64,000 nt of DNA, taken from positions 21,457 to 85,456 of the forward strand of contig JASANG010001293.1 in assembly GCA_030248215.1 (NCBI GenBank). Direction: 5' to 3'. Below, in pieces: positions 45,376 to 57,510 of the stretch. The DNA comes from Enoplolaimus lenunculus (lineage: Eukaryota; Nematoda; Enoplea; Enoplida; Thoracostomopsidae). Position numbers and translations under genes: made by a program. The notes beneath the pieces are model-generated. The model was not told the origin of the DNA and ran no database searches. It worked only from the letters and a program-made list of their open reading frames with translations. Position 1 is the stretch's first letter, and each line of letters starts with the position of its first letter.

Positions 45376-46950
45376 ATTGCACAAAAATTGTTTGGCTCTA
45401 AATTTCAAATAACAGACAATATTACTATTTGCATTTTGTATATACCAGCTAAACATTTTGTGTGGGCTTGCAAACTCGAGCAGTGCTATAAACAACCCTA
45501 CACTTTAACAATTTTAGCCAGCTACAAGTATCGTCCACAATAAGGATAACGCACCTTCTGTGTTACAAACCAACATATTTTTAAGGTGACAGCAGTTAAG
45601 CCAGAATTGTAAGATTTTGAGTTTTATGATACAAGTTTCCATGAAAATAATAGCCTTCTTAAAAAAACCTGCGCGTCGGCAGACAAAATACGGTGGGTTT
45701 CACAGGACGGACTTTACAACAGGGCACTTTATGTTACCACCTGGTTCGTAAACTAAAACCCGTTGAATTTTTGGTTACAATAAAAATAAATAAATTATTC
45801 TTCAAATTTTTGTTGCAAGTAAATCACGTATACGAAATGCTTAGTCCTGCAGCCTTGAAAATTTTCACGTTATGGCGTCGAGGTTTATAAGATACGGTTC
45901 ACTTTGCATTTAATTCGTAGCAGCTCCATATTCCGCAATTATGCCCATAACTTGCCACATGTAAACATATCCATAGATCTGGATATTATTTGGAAAACTT
46001 GGAATTATAAAACGAATAAGCGAGCTACGACCACTACTTAGCAGTCCTAAGCAAGGCGGTCGTTTTACTGTTTTCAGAGCATTACATGTATGCATCGTGC
46101 CCTACGTTAGAAATCAGTTCAGCTCCTGAAACTCGATTGCTGGTCGATCCAGTATATCGACTGTAACGACAGTTTGCGTAGTTACATAAAAACGACTAAA
46201 ATCAAATTTAGTATTTTTATACTTTGCAGTGTTGTGAGGTTTTCAACCGTGAAAAATTTTGCAAATTAAATTTAAAATAATTTTTGAGAAATTATTTTAA
46301 CTCATTTTGGTTTCGCTCAGACACAATTTCATACGCTGATGATTATACAAAAAAGTTTGCCGTTAAACGATTTGCGTGTTGCACCTTTGAACTTAAGATT
46401 TAAATATACTATTACAGATACACATATATGTACGTTATACATTTGAGCATAGAAATTATTTCTAATAGTTGACTTTATTGATAATTAACACTTCCATATA
46501 ACAGTGGCGGACTTTGAAATTTTAAACAATGGATATACGGTTAAATTACTAGTGAAAAGGTCGCAAGAACAAAATAAACCAAACACAATTTTAGTACTAA
46601 AATTTTTGAAATTTTAAATTTCACATCTACCGCATAGCCATGGCCTACGTTGGCCCCTTTTGATATGTATCCAAACGAGGAATTTAACTTTCGCTGTGTG
46701 TTTTAAACTGTTTAGTTTCGGATGTATAGATCACTAGCGAGGTACGTAACATGTCTCTAAGTGATGTATTAACATTCGACTACATTTCATTTGAGAATAC
46801 ATTAATCAGCGAGAAAATGTTTTCGGATGATCCTTGTTTTAGTCAGTTTTGTTTTTAAACTTTTTAACAAGAAAATGAATAGAAAACTGAGCGAACAGTT
46901 GGAGTGATTTTGTTGACAATATAGTTGTTTTTTGGAACTTACCGCCCGGA
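45376..46950. other. Intergenic, no feature seen
   Basis: AT-rich sequence. Short open frames here have neither domains nor splice partners. Confidence 0.4.
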
Positions 46951-48178
46951 TTGGTCCAATGTTATTTTGACGGTCGTCGAAGTAGTATACGCAAATTCAT
47001 CTGTCTAAACCTAAGCAAAAAATTAGTCTAAAGTGTAAGCTTACTTTGCTGGAGTTCGCCGGAAATACGGTACACGCGGCAAAGTATATAATCGAGCTAC
47101 GGTTGAAGCAATACTAACGTATCTATAACTTCAAATTTTGTAAGGAGGGCGTCCCAATATATACCTGACAAAGTTTCAAGTTGATCATTATGGAATTTGT
47201 TTTCTATTAGTCCGAGGAGCGGATCCAGAAATTGCGGACTGGTTTAAGGTTGGCAAAAGTGATGAACCGCAATTTTTACTGTATGCTATATATGTACCAA
47301 TTTTCTCAGGGGAAAACTGTAAGGTAGAGTAACCTTGCCATTTGATATCAAAAATAATACAGGAGGGTGCGTACACCGCCCTCTCCCCCCCTCTGGATCC
47401 GCTAGTGGTTACTCCCGAATAGTGTTAGAGACCTTTAGCACCTACTTGGTTAACAAAATTATTAACCATTTTCACTATATTTTTTGCCAACTACATTATG
47501 ATAACCAAAACTGTACAAATCGACTTTTATAAAACCCATTCTTCCTAAAATTCAATGTTTGCTAGGACCAACCCCGGTAATCCGCAATAGTATATTCAGT
47601 TTGCACGGAAAGCACGAATGATTCTTGTCATTTCCTAGTAAAAATTATATCTGAGGTTAAACGATGTCGGCTAAGCGGTAGAAAATAACTCGGTCCACTT
47701 GGATCAATGGGGCGTTCCCAGGCCCGTAGTACGGGGGATGGGTCGGCTGGGTTCGTCCCTTAGGAAAATTTTTGGCTTTCCTAGAATTATTTCAACCTCG
47801 CTTGTAAGTCATCGTCGCTGATAATACCGCCCTTGGTGATAATCGGATTATCCGGATTATTTCGGTGCATTAACAGATGGCAATACTGTTAAAAGATGTT
47901 AGATAGGCGTTAGGAAATATTTTGATCCACTCCAGCCAATGGAGCGTTCCCCAGGCCCACAGGTAGGGGTCTAGAAAAGCTCGGCACCAAGAAAAATGTT
48001 TGGCTCCCATAGAAAAATTTCAGCCTCACTTGTAAAAATCACCGCCACCCATATCACTGTGCTGGGTGATATCCGGATCATCTCGAAGCATTTAAACAGA
48101 TGGTAATTCTCTGTGCAAGTCATAGGCAGAAATCACATTTTAGCGTAAAGTTATGGTAAAATTGTCTAAAAAATCAAC
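46951..48178. other. Upstream region of paralog B with MITE relics
   Basis: It contains a worn type 3 TTAGGC fragment (46951-47070), a GGCGGATCC-ended element (47214-47409) and two repeated blocks with ggcgttcccaggcccgtag-like words near 47705 and 47945. No further exon was recognised. Confidence 0.4.
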
Positions 48179-51100
48179 ATGACAGAAATTAAATTAAACC
48201 TGATCTGTTTAAGCACAATTTTAACGATTGTACTCAATTATTTTACAGGTAAGTGTAGTAGGCTTTTACGTAAAGAGGCCATGAAAAGATCAGGGGGGAA
48301 CGTTTTTCTGTGAGACTAGAATACTGTAAGCTTAAGCTTTAGACTATCTTTTTCGCTTGGTTTAGGTTCAGGCTTAGACTTAGGAATAAACTCATTCTTA
48401 CGCTTAGGCTTAGGCATAAGGTTAGGCTTAGGCATAGGAATAAACTCATTCTTACGCTTAGGCATAAGGTTAGGCTTAGGCATAGGAATAAACTCATTCT
48501 TACGTTTAGGCTTAGGCTTAAGCTTAGGCTTAGGCTTAGGAATGCGCTTATCATACTGTTCCGTTCCTGTTCTTTACATTGGCCCTATAAAATTGATATT
48601 ATTCAACACAAAAATTGTTTCCCTGATCATACACTCGTCGTTACTCCGTTGAACAGGATGGATTTATCGTAAATTTAGGTTATTTTAGCCCGCATCACAG
48701 TGTTGTGTGAACAAAGGCGTATTCAGGATTTTAGAAATAAGGCTTCCGTTCTATAGAAATGTTGCAGTCAGAGGGTCTCGACGCACCAACTGAAAATACT
48801 TCTTCAATAGTAAGACAAATATACAACGAAACGACCTGACCTTTAACCCTTTTTCACATGAATATTTTCTATTTCCCCTGAGACCTAGTTATATGCTAGG
48901 ATTCGAACTACAGTGACTGAAGTGGGAGGCGTATGCCATCAGCACTCAGCTATAGGAGCTTGACGCTCGAGCCCGAGGGGGCTCTCACGTCTTGTGGTGA
49001 TTTAGTACTATGTATACGTGCTGCAATGGTTAAACACGGTGCGATATATATTATTTAACGTATATACACTGCGCTGAGTTACCTATAGGCAACTCAATAT
49101 GAGAAGGGGTTAAACCAAAACCTCTCCCTGCGTCTTCATGCGTCAGCGTTTATTTTTTTGCAAAAACCGCGTTTGAAAACAGATCAGGACCGTTGCAGAC
49201 ATCAAAGTAATCTTTCAGCGTTTTCTTTGCCTCAAAGCGATATTGCTGTTCGCTCGCTCGCAGTGTTTCCAAGGTGCTAATTTCCTAGAGCGTCCAACAT
49301 TTCAAAGTCGTTTCAACTGCTATTAAAACATTCCGGTTTCAAAACAAAATGACCACAAATGTAAAATAATTTATGTCAAAATACAGGTGTCAGCAAAGAA
49401 TATGGACACAAGTTGAACGGGTAAGATTGACTTTTTTTGGAATTTAAGCCAGTGTTAATTTATTCGTTCATATTTTAGACGCAAAATCAGATGCAGGATC
49501 GTGTAGTCCAAATCCTTGTCTTCACGGTGGGACGTGCGCCATGCGGTTGAATCAAAAACATCAACAAAAAGCGCATTGCAGTTGCCCTGGAGGCTGGACA
49601 GGATTGAACTGTAAATGTAAGTATTTTGACTTTAGTTATAAGTGAGTAACCGGCGGTAAGGAAAACGGAGTCGCTGATGAACAAATTGTGGCGGTGCCGG
49701 ATCCGGGGTTGAAGGTGGAGTATAATCCGCAAACTGTTGCCAAAAGGCATGTGAAAAATCATGGCCCGTCGCCAGCCAAACACGCTATAAGCCCAAAATT
49801 CAAGATGGCATACATACATTTCGGATTAACTAACGGACAACTTTTAAAGGGAAGCACGACGTGCCGTCCGTCACCGTCCGGCGCCATGCATTCCCGTCAA
49901 CATACGGTATCGTTCGTGAGTAATTCACGTACGATACCACACTGGGACGCACGGTGACGGCCGGCGCCGGACGGCTCGACGGCAGTGGACGTGATCAAAA
50001 TATAGTGCCACTGTATAGATTTGATTTTTGTTATAGATCCATGTATTAATGTGTATGTGGACGTGATCAAAATATAGTGCCACTGTATAGATTTGATTTT
50101 TGTTATAGATCCATGTATTAATGTGTATGTGGACGTGATCAAAATATAGTGCCACTGTATAGATTTGATTTTTGTTATAGATCCATGTATTAATGTGTAT
50201 GTGGACGTGATCAAAATATAGTGCCACTGTATAGATTTGATTTTTGTTATAGATCCATGTATTAATGTGTATGTGGACGTGATCAAAATATAGTGCCACT
50301 GTATAGATTTGATTTTTGTTATAGATCCATGTATTAATGTGTATGTGGACGTGATCAAAATATAGTGCCACTGTATAGATTTGATTTTTGTTATAGATCC
50401 ATGTATTAATGTGTATGTGGACGTGATCAAAATATAGTGCCACTGTATAGATTTGATTTTTGTTATAGATCCATGTATTAATGTGTATGTGGACGTGATC
50501 AAAATATAGTGCCACTGTATAGATTTGATTTTTGTTATAGATCCATGTATTAATGTGTATGTGGACGTGATCAAAATATAGTGCCACTGTATAGATTTGA
50601 TTTTTGTTATAGATCCATGTATTAATGTGTATGTGGACGTGATCAAAATATAGTGCCACTGTATAGATTTGATTTTTGTTATAGATCCATGTATTAATGT
50701 GTATGTGGACGTGATCAAAATATAGTGCCACTGTATAGATTTGATTTTTGTTATAGATCCATGTATTAATGTGTATGTGGACGTGATCAAAATATAGTGC
50801 CACTGTATAGATTTGATTTTTGTTATAGATCCATGTATTAATGTGTATGTGGACGTGATCAAAATATAGTGCCACTGTATAGATTTGATTTTTGTTATAG
50901 ATCCATGTATTAATGTGTATGTGGACGTGATCAAAATATAGTGCCACTGTATAGATTTGATTTTTGTTATAGATCCATGTATTAATGTGTATGTGGACGT
51001 GATAAAATATAGTGCCACTGTATAGATTTGATTTTTGTTATAGATCCATGTATTAATGTGTATGTGGACGTGATCAAAATATAGTGCCACTGTATAGATT

Positions 51101-54100
51101 TGATTTTTGTTATAGATCCATGTATTAATGTGTATGTGGACGTGATCAAAATATAGTGCCACTGTATAGATTTGTTTTTTGTTATAGATCCATGTATTAA
51201 TGTGTATAAAAGTTGTGACAAACTTTGGAAACGCGAAGGCCGATGTTATACTCATCGCAGATGGACTGACTGGTATGACGTCAACTGTCCAGTCACATGT
51301 CAACAGTGCACGGTCGATCAACGTACAAGTAAACACAAATATCGGGTCATTTTCGTTATTGTCCACCCAGGCGGCGTTATACCCGAAAACGATTGGATTT
51401 CAAAAATTTGTGCAATTTGAATTCTAATGACCACTGCTTATTATTTCATACTCAAATTTAAATTTTTTGGTGAAATAACCGCTTGACGCCGAGCCAACCC
51501 AAACCACTGGCAACACGCTAAATAAGTGATTTGACCATAACTCGTTTTACCAATTGTTTGATTGCTGAACGTTTAACGCCATTCGTCTCTGCTCCGCTAG
51601 CCAAGGGTGTCCCCAGGCGAGGCGCTGGGGCGTCGTGCCTTTAAATTTCGCTGGTGTCCCCCAAACAGACTCGGTCTGAAAGCAAACAATCTTGAATTGC
51701 AATTGTAGGGGCCCCAAAATTATTCAGTGCCCACGAAATATATTGTTACGTTGACGCCACTGCGGCTAGCTGTGTCGAATGCTCTATAGTTTGTTTAACA
51801 CGGAGTCAAAAAAGTGTTTTGGGTTCCTAGTATAAGCTGCAAATTTTAGCTGGAAAAACTACAAAATGGGACAGCGATATACTTTCACTGGGAAAATGGG
51901 ACAGGATTGTTTCGGGCAATCTAGAAAATGGGAAAGTTGCAAATTTTCAATGGAAAAATGGGAAAAGGACAGGCTTGTTTCGGGCAAATAGGGAAATGGG
52001 ACAGTTGCAATTTTGCGCTGGGCAAACTGGGAAATGGAAAAGCGATATACTTTCACTGGGAAAATGGGATAGGATGAATGGGGGGAGCTGTATATTTTCG
52101 CAGGGAAAACGAGGCAGTAATATTTTTGTTTGGATTAATTCTATAAGGATTAACTGTTTATTTGTCTGGCATCAAAAGCTTAAGCGATAATTCAAGTTTT
52201 TAGTAATGTACTTTCAAATCTTAGCACTACAATTACGGATAATTGACATTTATCGACTCTAATTAGGGTTTACGGGCTGTATCCGCTTACGGACTCTTAT
52301 TAGAGATACGGACTTCTATTGATCAGGACCCAAATTGAGGACCACCAATTATTACCGCTTCTTATTGCGGTCAACTTACATCTCTGTGCCCATATTATCA
52401 ATTGTATGTAGCATATACATGTAAATTATCATTCAACCTACGAAGCATTTCAAAATTTACCGCAATTGATTAATGCTACTTGGAAGCCCAGTTTGATCTC
52501 CGTAGTAGCTGCCTAGCGTTTGTTTGAAAACCTATTACTAACTGGCGATATGTGCTATACACATATAAGAGTGTGGAACGTTGGCTGAGAAAAATTACAA
52601 ATGAAGCATAAAAAATGGTTTTGTGCCCGTCTACGCTAAAGCTAATTCACGGTGCTGGTTCGCGAGACGGTTTTACAATTCCCACCGCTCGTTTTCGGGA
52701 GTTTAGTTTACTCAGCTCAGTTCGCATGCGTCCGCAAGTGGTTTGATTTGGAGCAATTTTTACGTACTGTAGTGACCCGAATAAGAGGGGGACTGATATT
52801 TATTTGGCCTCTCCAGAGGGTACCCCCCTGTTATTCGGTTACGGACTGTTATTTATTTTAACCCACGCTCCGCCACCCTTTGTTAGTGATATATATCCGG
52901 TACTGCAATTATTCGCTGAATTAAACGTTTGTTTGTCTTGTGTAAATAGCTTGAGCGATAATGCAAGGTTATACGTAGGAATGTACTTTGAAACCTTAAG
53001 TACGCTTTAAAGTTTCGAAGTCAAATTATTTGGTCCTGGAGTCATTTATCCGCTTAAATTAGGGATAATTGACATTTAGAGACTCTAATTAAGTGTTAGG
53101 GACTGTGTCTGCTTAATACGCACTCTTATTCGCGTTACAGACTCCTATTGATTGGGACTCAAAATGGGCAGCCCCCTCTTATTACCCCCTCTTATTCGGG
53201 TCACTACAGTAGTTCGGTTTCTCGTCACCTCTTGTGTTCATTTCACCGGCACCCATTTGACACGTATATAGAATGCTAAACATAAAGCCCTATGCACATG
53301 TGCAAGTTTTTGCTGCGAGAACTTGCAGCTGCAAATTGCACGCAAATCTTTCATTTTTACATCAGCCAATCAGAAAGCGGTTTCAATAAACTCAGTGAAC
53401 ATGTGTGGTTATTCACACATCTCAACTGAATTTCTTGCTATGATTTTTAAGGAATTATTTGCAGCTGCAAGTTTTTTGAACGGCATTTTGAACAGAATTG
53501 ATATGTGAAAGTTGCAGCTGCAAGTTTTCGCAGCAAAAACTTGCACGTGCGAATAGGGCTTAAGTAAACTATGTTCCACGAACAAATTTTACACCATACT
53601 GAATCGTATTAAAAATATCTCTACGCTCGACAACATCACATACATCTCCGCCGGTTTCCGACATATTTTATTTCAGTTCCTGACGGTTTACCGTTTCCAC
53701 CACAACTGGAGCCACTCGCGCAATTGATTGGCCGGTATGTGCTTGCGAGCGAGCAACCTGGATCGCGTCATTTCCCAGTTAACTTTCCGAACAACACGTC
53801 ATTCACTGAAGAGTTACGATTTGAGCTATCAGAAGTGCCCATGTTTGGAACGCCTAGCATCAACTATACGTACGTTTAGTATCGCGATGTTCGTTTATGC
53901 TTAAACGGGTCCATGTTGCCTTGTGTGGGGTGTACAGTTTTTCCACGGGACTGTGATAGAGTAATCTTAACGTTTATACTTAATTTTTGCTTATAGTGTT
54001 TGGCTTAGGCTTACACCAAGGTTTAGTTAGAGGCATATTCTTACTATGAGGTCAAGGCTTAGGCTTGGCTTAGACATAGGAATATGCTTATACTACTGCT

Positions 54101-57100
54101 ATGCCGCGTTCATCAAAGTAACATAGACGACCGAATGCGGTTATCTTGACACAGGTAGGCTTAAATTTGAGTTTAAAATTTTGCAAAAATATTAGCAATT
54201 GGCGCAGCTTAAGCTTAACAGCTATGAAAATATTACCGCAGTCATAATTATATAGTTTGTGACAATGGAATGGAATAGAACTAGTGGAGCAGAAACATAT
54301 TAATGCTTGTGTTGTTGCAAATCTTTTGGCGATAAATCAGCGCACGCTGACCGTAGCAGTTGCTCTTTGTTCAAATTTTCTTGATAAATTAATAGTTTCA
54401 AGGTGCCACCAGTTGAATCAAAACTTCCTTGGTTTTGTCGCAACGTTTGCAGCGGGTTTCACCAGTAATTAATGCAAATCTATAGAAGCTCGTACGAACC
54501 GCTTGCAATCTGATTTATAATCTTTACGTGGGTCGCGTGTTATGTTTACCTTGTTTTAAGTTTTACCCTTCCTAGCGTATTTTAAAGTAGCCACCATTTA
54601 AACTGGCGCTGGCCTATCAACATCATAAAAGCGCTTAATTGATGTGTTTTTCTTTTGTTTATTTCTGTATTCTACAGCGCAATCGCAAGATCTGTCCGTA
54701 ATCCTCATGATATACAAGTCGAACGTGGCTTTATCACCGTCGAAGATAAATATGAAAATTATCCTGTAACGATTTCTCTCATGCGAGTATCGAATAACGG
54801 TAACGCTCGTAAAGGATTGACGTTCGCTTAACTGTTCAACAAAGCGTTTTTCCTTGCAGCTACAAACGGATTGTAAAAAATCTCTACAGAGTCATTAACA
54901 ACAAATCAACTTCTCACAAAATTTGGCTAATGTATAGAACAGGGCCGTAACACAGTAGCATAAGCATATTCCTAAGCTTAAGCCAAACACCAAAGCCTTG
55001 GCGTAAAGAACGAGCTTATTCCTTAGCCTAAGCTTTAACCTAGTCCTAAGCAAAAAAGTCAGTCTAAAGCTTAAGCTTACACTTTTCCAGGCCGCAGAAT
55101 GAACTTCCGCCCGTGTTCTTTTTACATAGGCCGAAAATTTGAAAATTAAAATTTCTGTGTTTACGTTCGTTTACAGACTGGTTTATAAGAGCCGCTAAGA
55201 TTAGATTTAATTTAGATACAAAGGCAAACCTGTAAGACTTTAGCGCTTGGTAAAGGCATAAACCGCAACCTAAGCTATTACTTTGGCCCATGTTACATTT
55301 AGGGCCGTCGCGGTTTGTGGTAGGTCTGTAAAAGAGTAGGCTTACATTCTAGACTCATTTTTAGCTTAGGCTTAGGTTTAGGCTTAGGCGTAGGAATACG
55401 CTTTTGCAACATTTAGGCTTATGCTTAGGCTTAGGAATACGCTTAATCTATTGTTACGGCCCTAAAAGTAACATTGGCCTTTAGTTTTATGAAAAACTGT
55501 GCATATTAATCAGCAAAGTCATTTGATTTAGATTCTTCGCTTCAGGAGCTGTTTTCTGGGAAGACGGTGTGGTGCACCGTGGTGGACAAACGCTTAAGTT
55601 TAACTTAGCAGGTGTTCGAACCCTCAAATTCTGGGGTGACGATATTGAAATGAGAACAAAATTTCCGGAAAGTGTAAGTTGTTCAATATTAACTGCCCGG
55701 TAAAGCCAGCTGTTAATTTGATAGATTTCAAAGTTGAGCGTTGGTCGTTTTGCCGCAATTTTTTTAACGCTATAGAAACACCCGAATTCTTATACCTCGA
55801 AATTATTTAATGTTTCCTAATTTGATCTTTCAATTAATTAACGTGTTTTTTATTTACTGAACACAATATGATAACCATGTGCTAACTGTAGATATTTATA
55901 AATTTAGAGCCCAGATGCAAGCTTGTAACTCAGGATCTACAGGATTAAATACCGTTTTTTCGATTATCTGGACTTCTTTTTATGGCTAAAACCAGTGCCC
56001 TAAAAGCATTTTGATCGAACATCCGTATCGCAGATGGAACCGGCCGGTCTTTTAGGGCCCCGGCCCGGTCCGCATGAGCCCGCGTCCGCAAATTTCAAAT
56101 TTTTCTGAGCACAAACCAAAACATCAAACAAACGGTATAAACATAACTCTGTCGATCATATTTCACCAAATTTCGTTCACTGCATCTTTCTTTTAGAACC
56201 ACAAGAGCGTCAACGATAGACGGATGTAAAAGGCTGCATGTTCCCCGTTACTACCTTGCCACCTTTATTAAAATGCCGTTCAGACTCGCCCACGCTGGCT
56301 TCGAAATGCGTTTTCATGCCAGTAACACTATTAAGGCTTAGGTTCTGGCAATAGGGAACTGCTGCGATTTATATCGTCTGGCGGTCCGGTCTCGGCCCGC
56401 TTATGCTCGCGGGCCCAAAATGTAAAGCCCACACCCGCCAGCCTTGACTCGGGCGGGTTCCTGCCGTGACCTGTACCTGGATCCAGAATAACGGTGACGA
56501 AAAATTGCTAAAAACATAAATTCATTTGCTTATTCATCGCCTATTGTTTCTGTGCAGACATTTTCACTGGAGTTTGTCTTGTCATCATGAACGTAGGCTT
56601 ATTTGAACACGGTTAACTTAAGAAAAGCTTCAAAATATCCGTGATTTGTTGCTAGGATTTGAAAGCTGAACGAAACAAAATAACAGCAGGCAACATGCCA
56701 CAACGCAGACGGATTACTGATTCTACGATGGCTTAGAGCACGCGAGCGAGAGAGTATTAATATTTACGGCAGTCACGGCAAATTTTAGTTTCCAATATCC
56801 AAACTTTGCAGTACGGTGTAAAGTAAAGTTTCGGTATCGTAACCCTTGATATCGGTATCGGTATATCGGCCGATGTATAGAACAGGGCCAGATAGTTTTC
56901 CGGAGGAGCTATAATAGAGTCAGTTTAAGCTTTAGACTATTTTTTGCTTAGGCTTAGGCTTAGGGATAGGCTCATCTATGCACTGAGGCTTAGGCTTAGG
57001 CTTAGGCTTAGACTTGACTTAGGAATATGTCATCTATACGCTTAGGCTTAGGCTTAGGCTTAGGCTTAGACTTAGGAATATGCTCATCTATACGCTTAGG

Positions 57101-57313
57101 CTTAGGCTTAGGAATATGCTTGTACTACTTGTCTCCGCCCCTGTTCTACACATGAACCGGTATATTGATATTTTACAGTATCGATTCAATACTAATTTTT
57201 AGGCCACAAGAGATATTATTCTAACGAACGATACGATGCGAGTAGAAGTATCCGAAGTCAGACGACGGCGTCCGCAGGCCTACGAGTATTACTATCGTCG
57301 TGTACCTTTATAG
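48179..57313 (+). CDS. Secreted EGF-ShKT-nitrobindin-like protein, paralog B, complete (300 residues)
   Basis: Exons: 48179-48248, 49479-49616, 51188-51328, 53677-53869, 54678-54799, 55546-55673 and 57203-57313. All introns are GT-AG and the 903 coding bases join in frame. Residues 1-23 (LNLICLSTILTIVL core) are a signal peptide. Residues 32-68 are an EGF-like domain with six cysteines (32, 37, 43, 57, 59, 68) and CPGGWTGLNC. Residues 72-110 are a ShKT-type domain with six cysteines (72, 79, 89, 103, 107, 110). Residues 118-300 resemble the THAP4/nitrobindin beta-barrel family: PLAQLIGRY, then SINYTAIARS, VERGFITVEDK and a C-terminal YEYYYRRV. In that family a C-terminal histidine binds heme; the last exon has none, so heme binding is doubtful. 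Intron 2 is mostly a 72-bp array carrying copies of the exon 3 acceptor. The domain call for the barrel is by pattern only. Confidence 0.87.
48277..48584. repeat. TTAGGC-core MITE, type 1, intron 1 of paralog B
   Basis: It runs from ggccatgaaaagatcagg to gttctttacattggcc, starting 28 bp after the exon 1 donor. The core segment with aataaactcattcttacg is repeated three times. Confidence 0.85.
48847..49109. mobile_element. piggyBac-like MITE with tRNA-like module, intron 1 of paralog B
   Basis: The ends cctttttcacatg and aatatgagaagggg are flanked by TTAA (48843-48846 and 49110-49113). The tRNA-like words lie on the minus strand. Confidence 0.85.
49858..49975. repeat. GC-rich palindromic element, short copy
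   Basis: The words gtgccgtccgtcaccg and cggtgacggccggcgcc are inverted around an AT-rich centre with aattcacgtacgata, the same centre as in the element at 28262-28640. It abuts the first unit of the 72-bp array. Confidence 0.7.
49989..51187. repeat. 72-bp tandem array built from the exon 3 splice acceptor
   Basis: About seventeen near-identical 72-bp units; the word acgtgatc recurs every 72 bp from 49989, and one unit has lost a single base near 51003. Each unit contains tttgatttttgttatag, the 3' end of intron 2, followed by atccatgtattaatgtgtat, the first 20 bases of exon 3. The last unit runs into the real exon. Because 72 is a multiple of 3, an antisense 489-codon open frame appears; it is an artefact of the period. 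Confidence 0.97.
52767..53209. repeat. MITE with CTGTAGTGACCCGAATAAG ends, left arm
   Basis: Full-length, flanked by TA on both sides. Its mirror is at 61052-61494. A fragment of a second copy lies at about 52190-52380. The preceding block (51840-52110) holds short imperfect repeats of the word aaatgggaaa. Confidence 0.92.
53288..53561. repeat. MITE with GCACGTGCAAG termini, left arm
   Basis: It runs from gccctatgcacatgtgc to cgtgcgaatagggc. Its mirror is at 60700-60975. Confidence 0.85.
53908..54128. repeat. Degenerate TTAGGC-core MITE, intron 4 of paralog B
   Basis: It starts ggtccatgttgcc and contains ccacgggactgtgatagag and ggcttaggcttacacc; the right end reads aaagtaacatagac. Its mirror is at about 60133-60353. 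Confidence 0.6.
54925..55142. repeat. TTAGGC-core MITE, mixed type, intron 5 of paralog B
   Basis: It has a type 2 left end (ggctaatgtatagaacag) and a type 1-like right end (gttctttttacataggcc). The flanks caaaattt and gaaaattt match at seven of eight positions. Its mirror is at 59129-59336. Confidence 0.82.
55285..55479. repeat. TTAGGC-core MITE, type 3, intron 5 of paralog B
   Basis: It runs from ggcccatgttacatttagg to ctaaaagtaacattggcc, with cgcttttgcaac inside. Its mirror is at 58781-58976. It lies 66 bp before exon 6. Confidence 0.85.
56868..57158. repeat. TTAGGC-core MITE, type 2, in the palindrome spacer
   Basis: It runs from ggccgatgtatagaacag to gttctacacatgaacc. The flanks ggtatatc and ggtatatt match at seven of eight positions. 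It is absent from the right arm, so it either inserted after the duplication or marks the breakpoint. Confidence 0.85.
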
Positions 57314-57336
57314 AATGAAAATATTTTGGTCGATTG

Positions 57337-57510
57337 AGCCAATGTAAAGAACAGGTCGCGGAACAGTATTATAAGCATATTCCTAAGCCTAAGCCAAAGT
57401 ATAAGAATGAGCATATTGCTAAGCCTAAGCCTATTAAGCCAAGCAAAAAATTAGTCTAAAGATTAAGCTTACTCTTTTTAGTCCGCCAGAAAAACGTTCC
57501 GGCTTTTTCT
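57337..57510. repeat. TTAGGC-core MITE, type 1, right end eroded, in the palindrome spacer
   Basis: It starts agccaatgtaaagaacag, 24 bp after the stop codon of paralog B, and fades after cagaaaaacgttccgg. No AATAAA was seen between the stop and this element. Confidence 0.7.

Larger units (their letters stand above)
49989..56860. repeat. Left arm of a large inverted duplication
   Basis: Positions pair with the right arm such that the two coordinates sum to about 114,261. Exons 3-6, the MITEs and all intergenic blocks are mirrored. The outer part, from the array to about 55.7 kb, is almost identical to its partner. From about 55.7 kb inwards, substitutions and indels accumulate. Confidence 0.95.

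Noticed and set aside
49897-51366. 489-codon antisense frame across the 72-bp array
   Set aside because: 72 is a multiple of 3, so any stop-free frame of the unit stays open. The real signal on the other strand is the ShKT exon and its acceptor.
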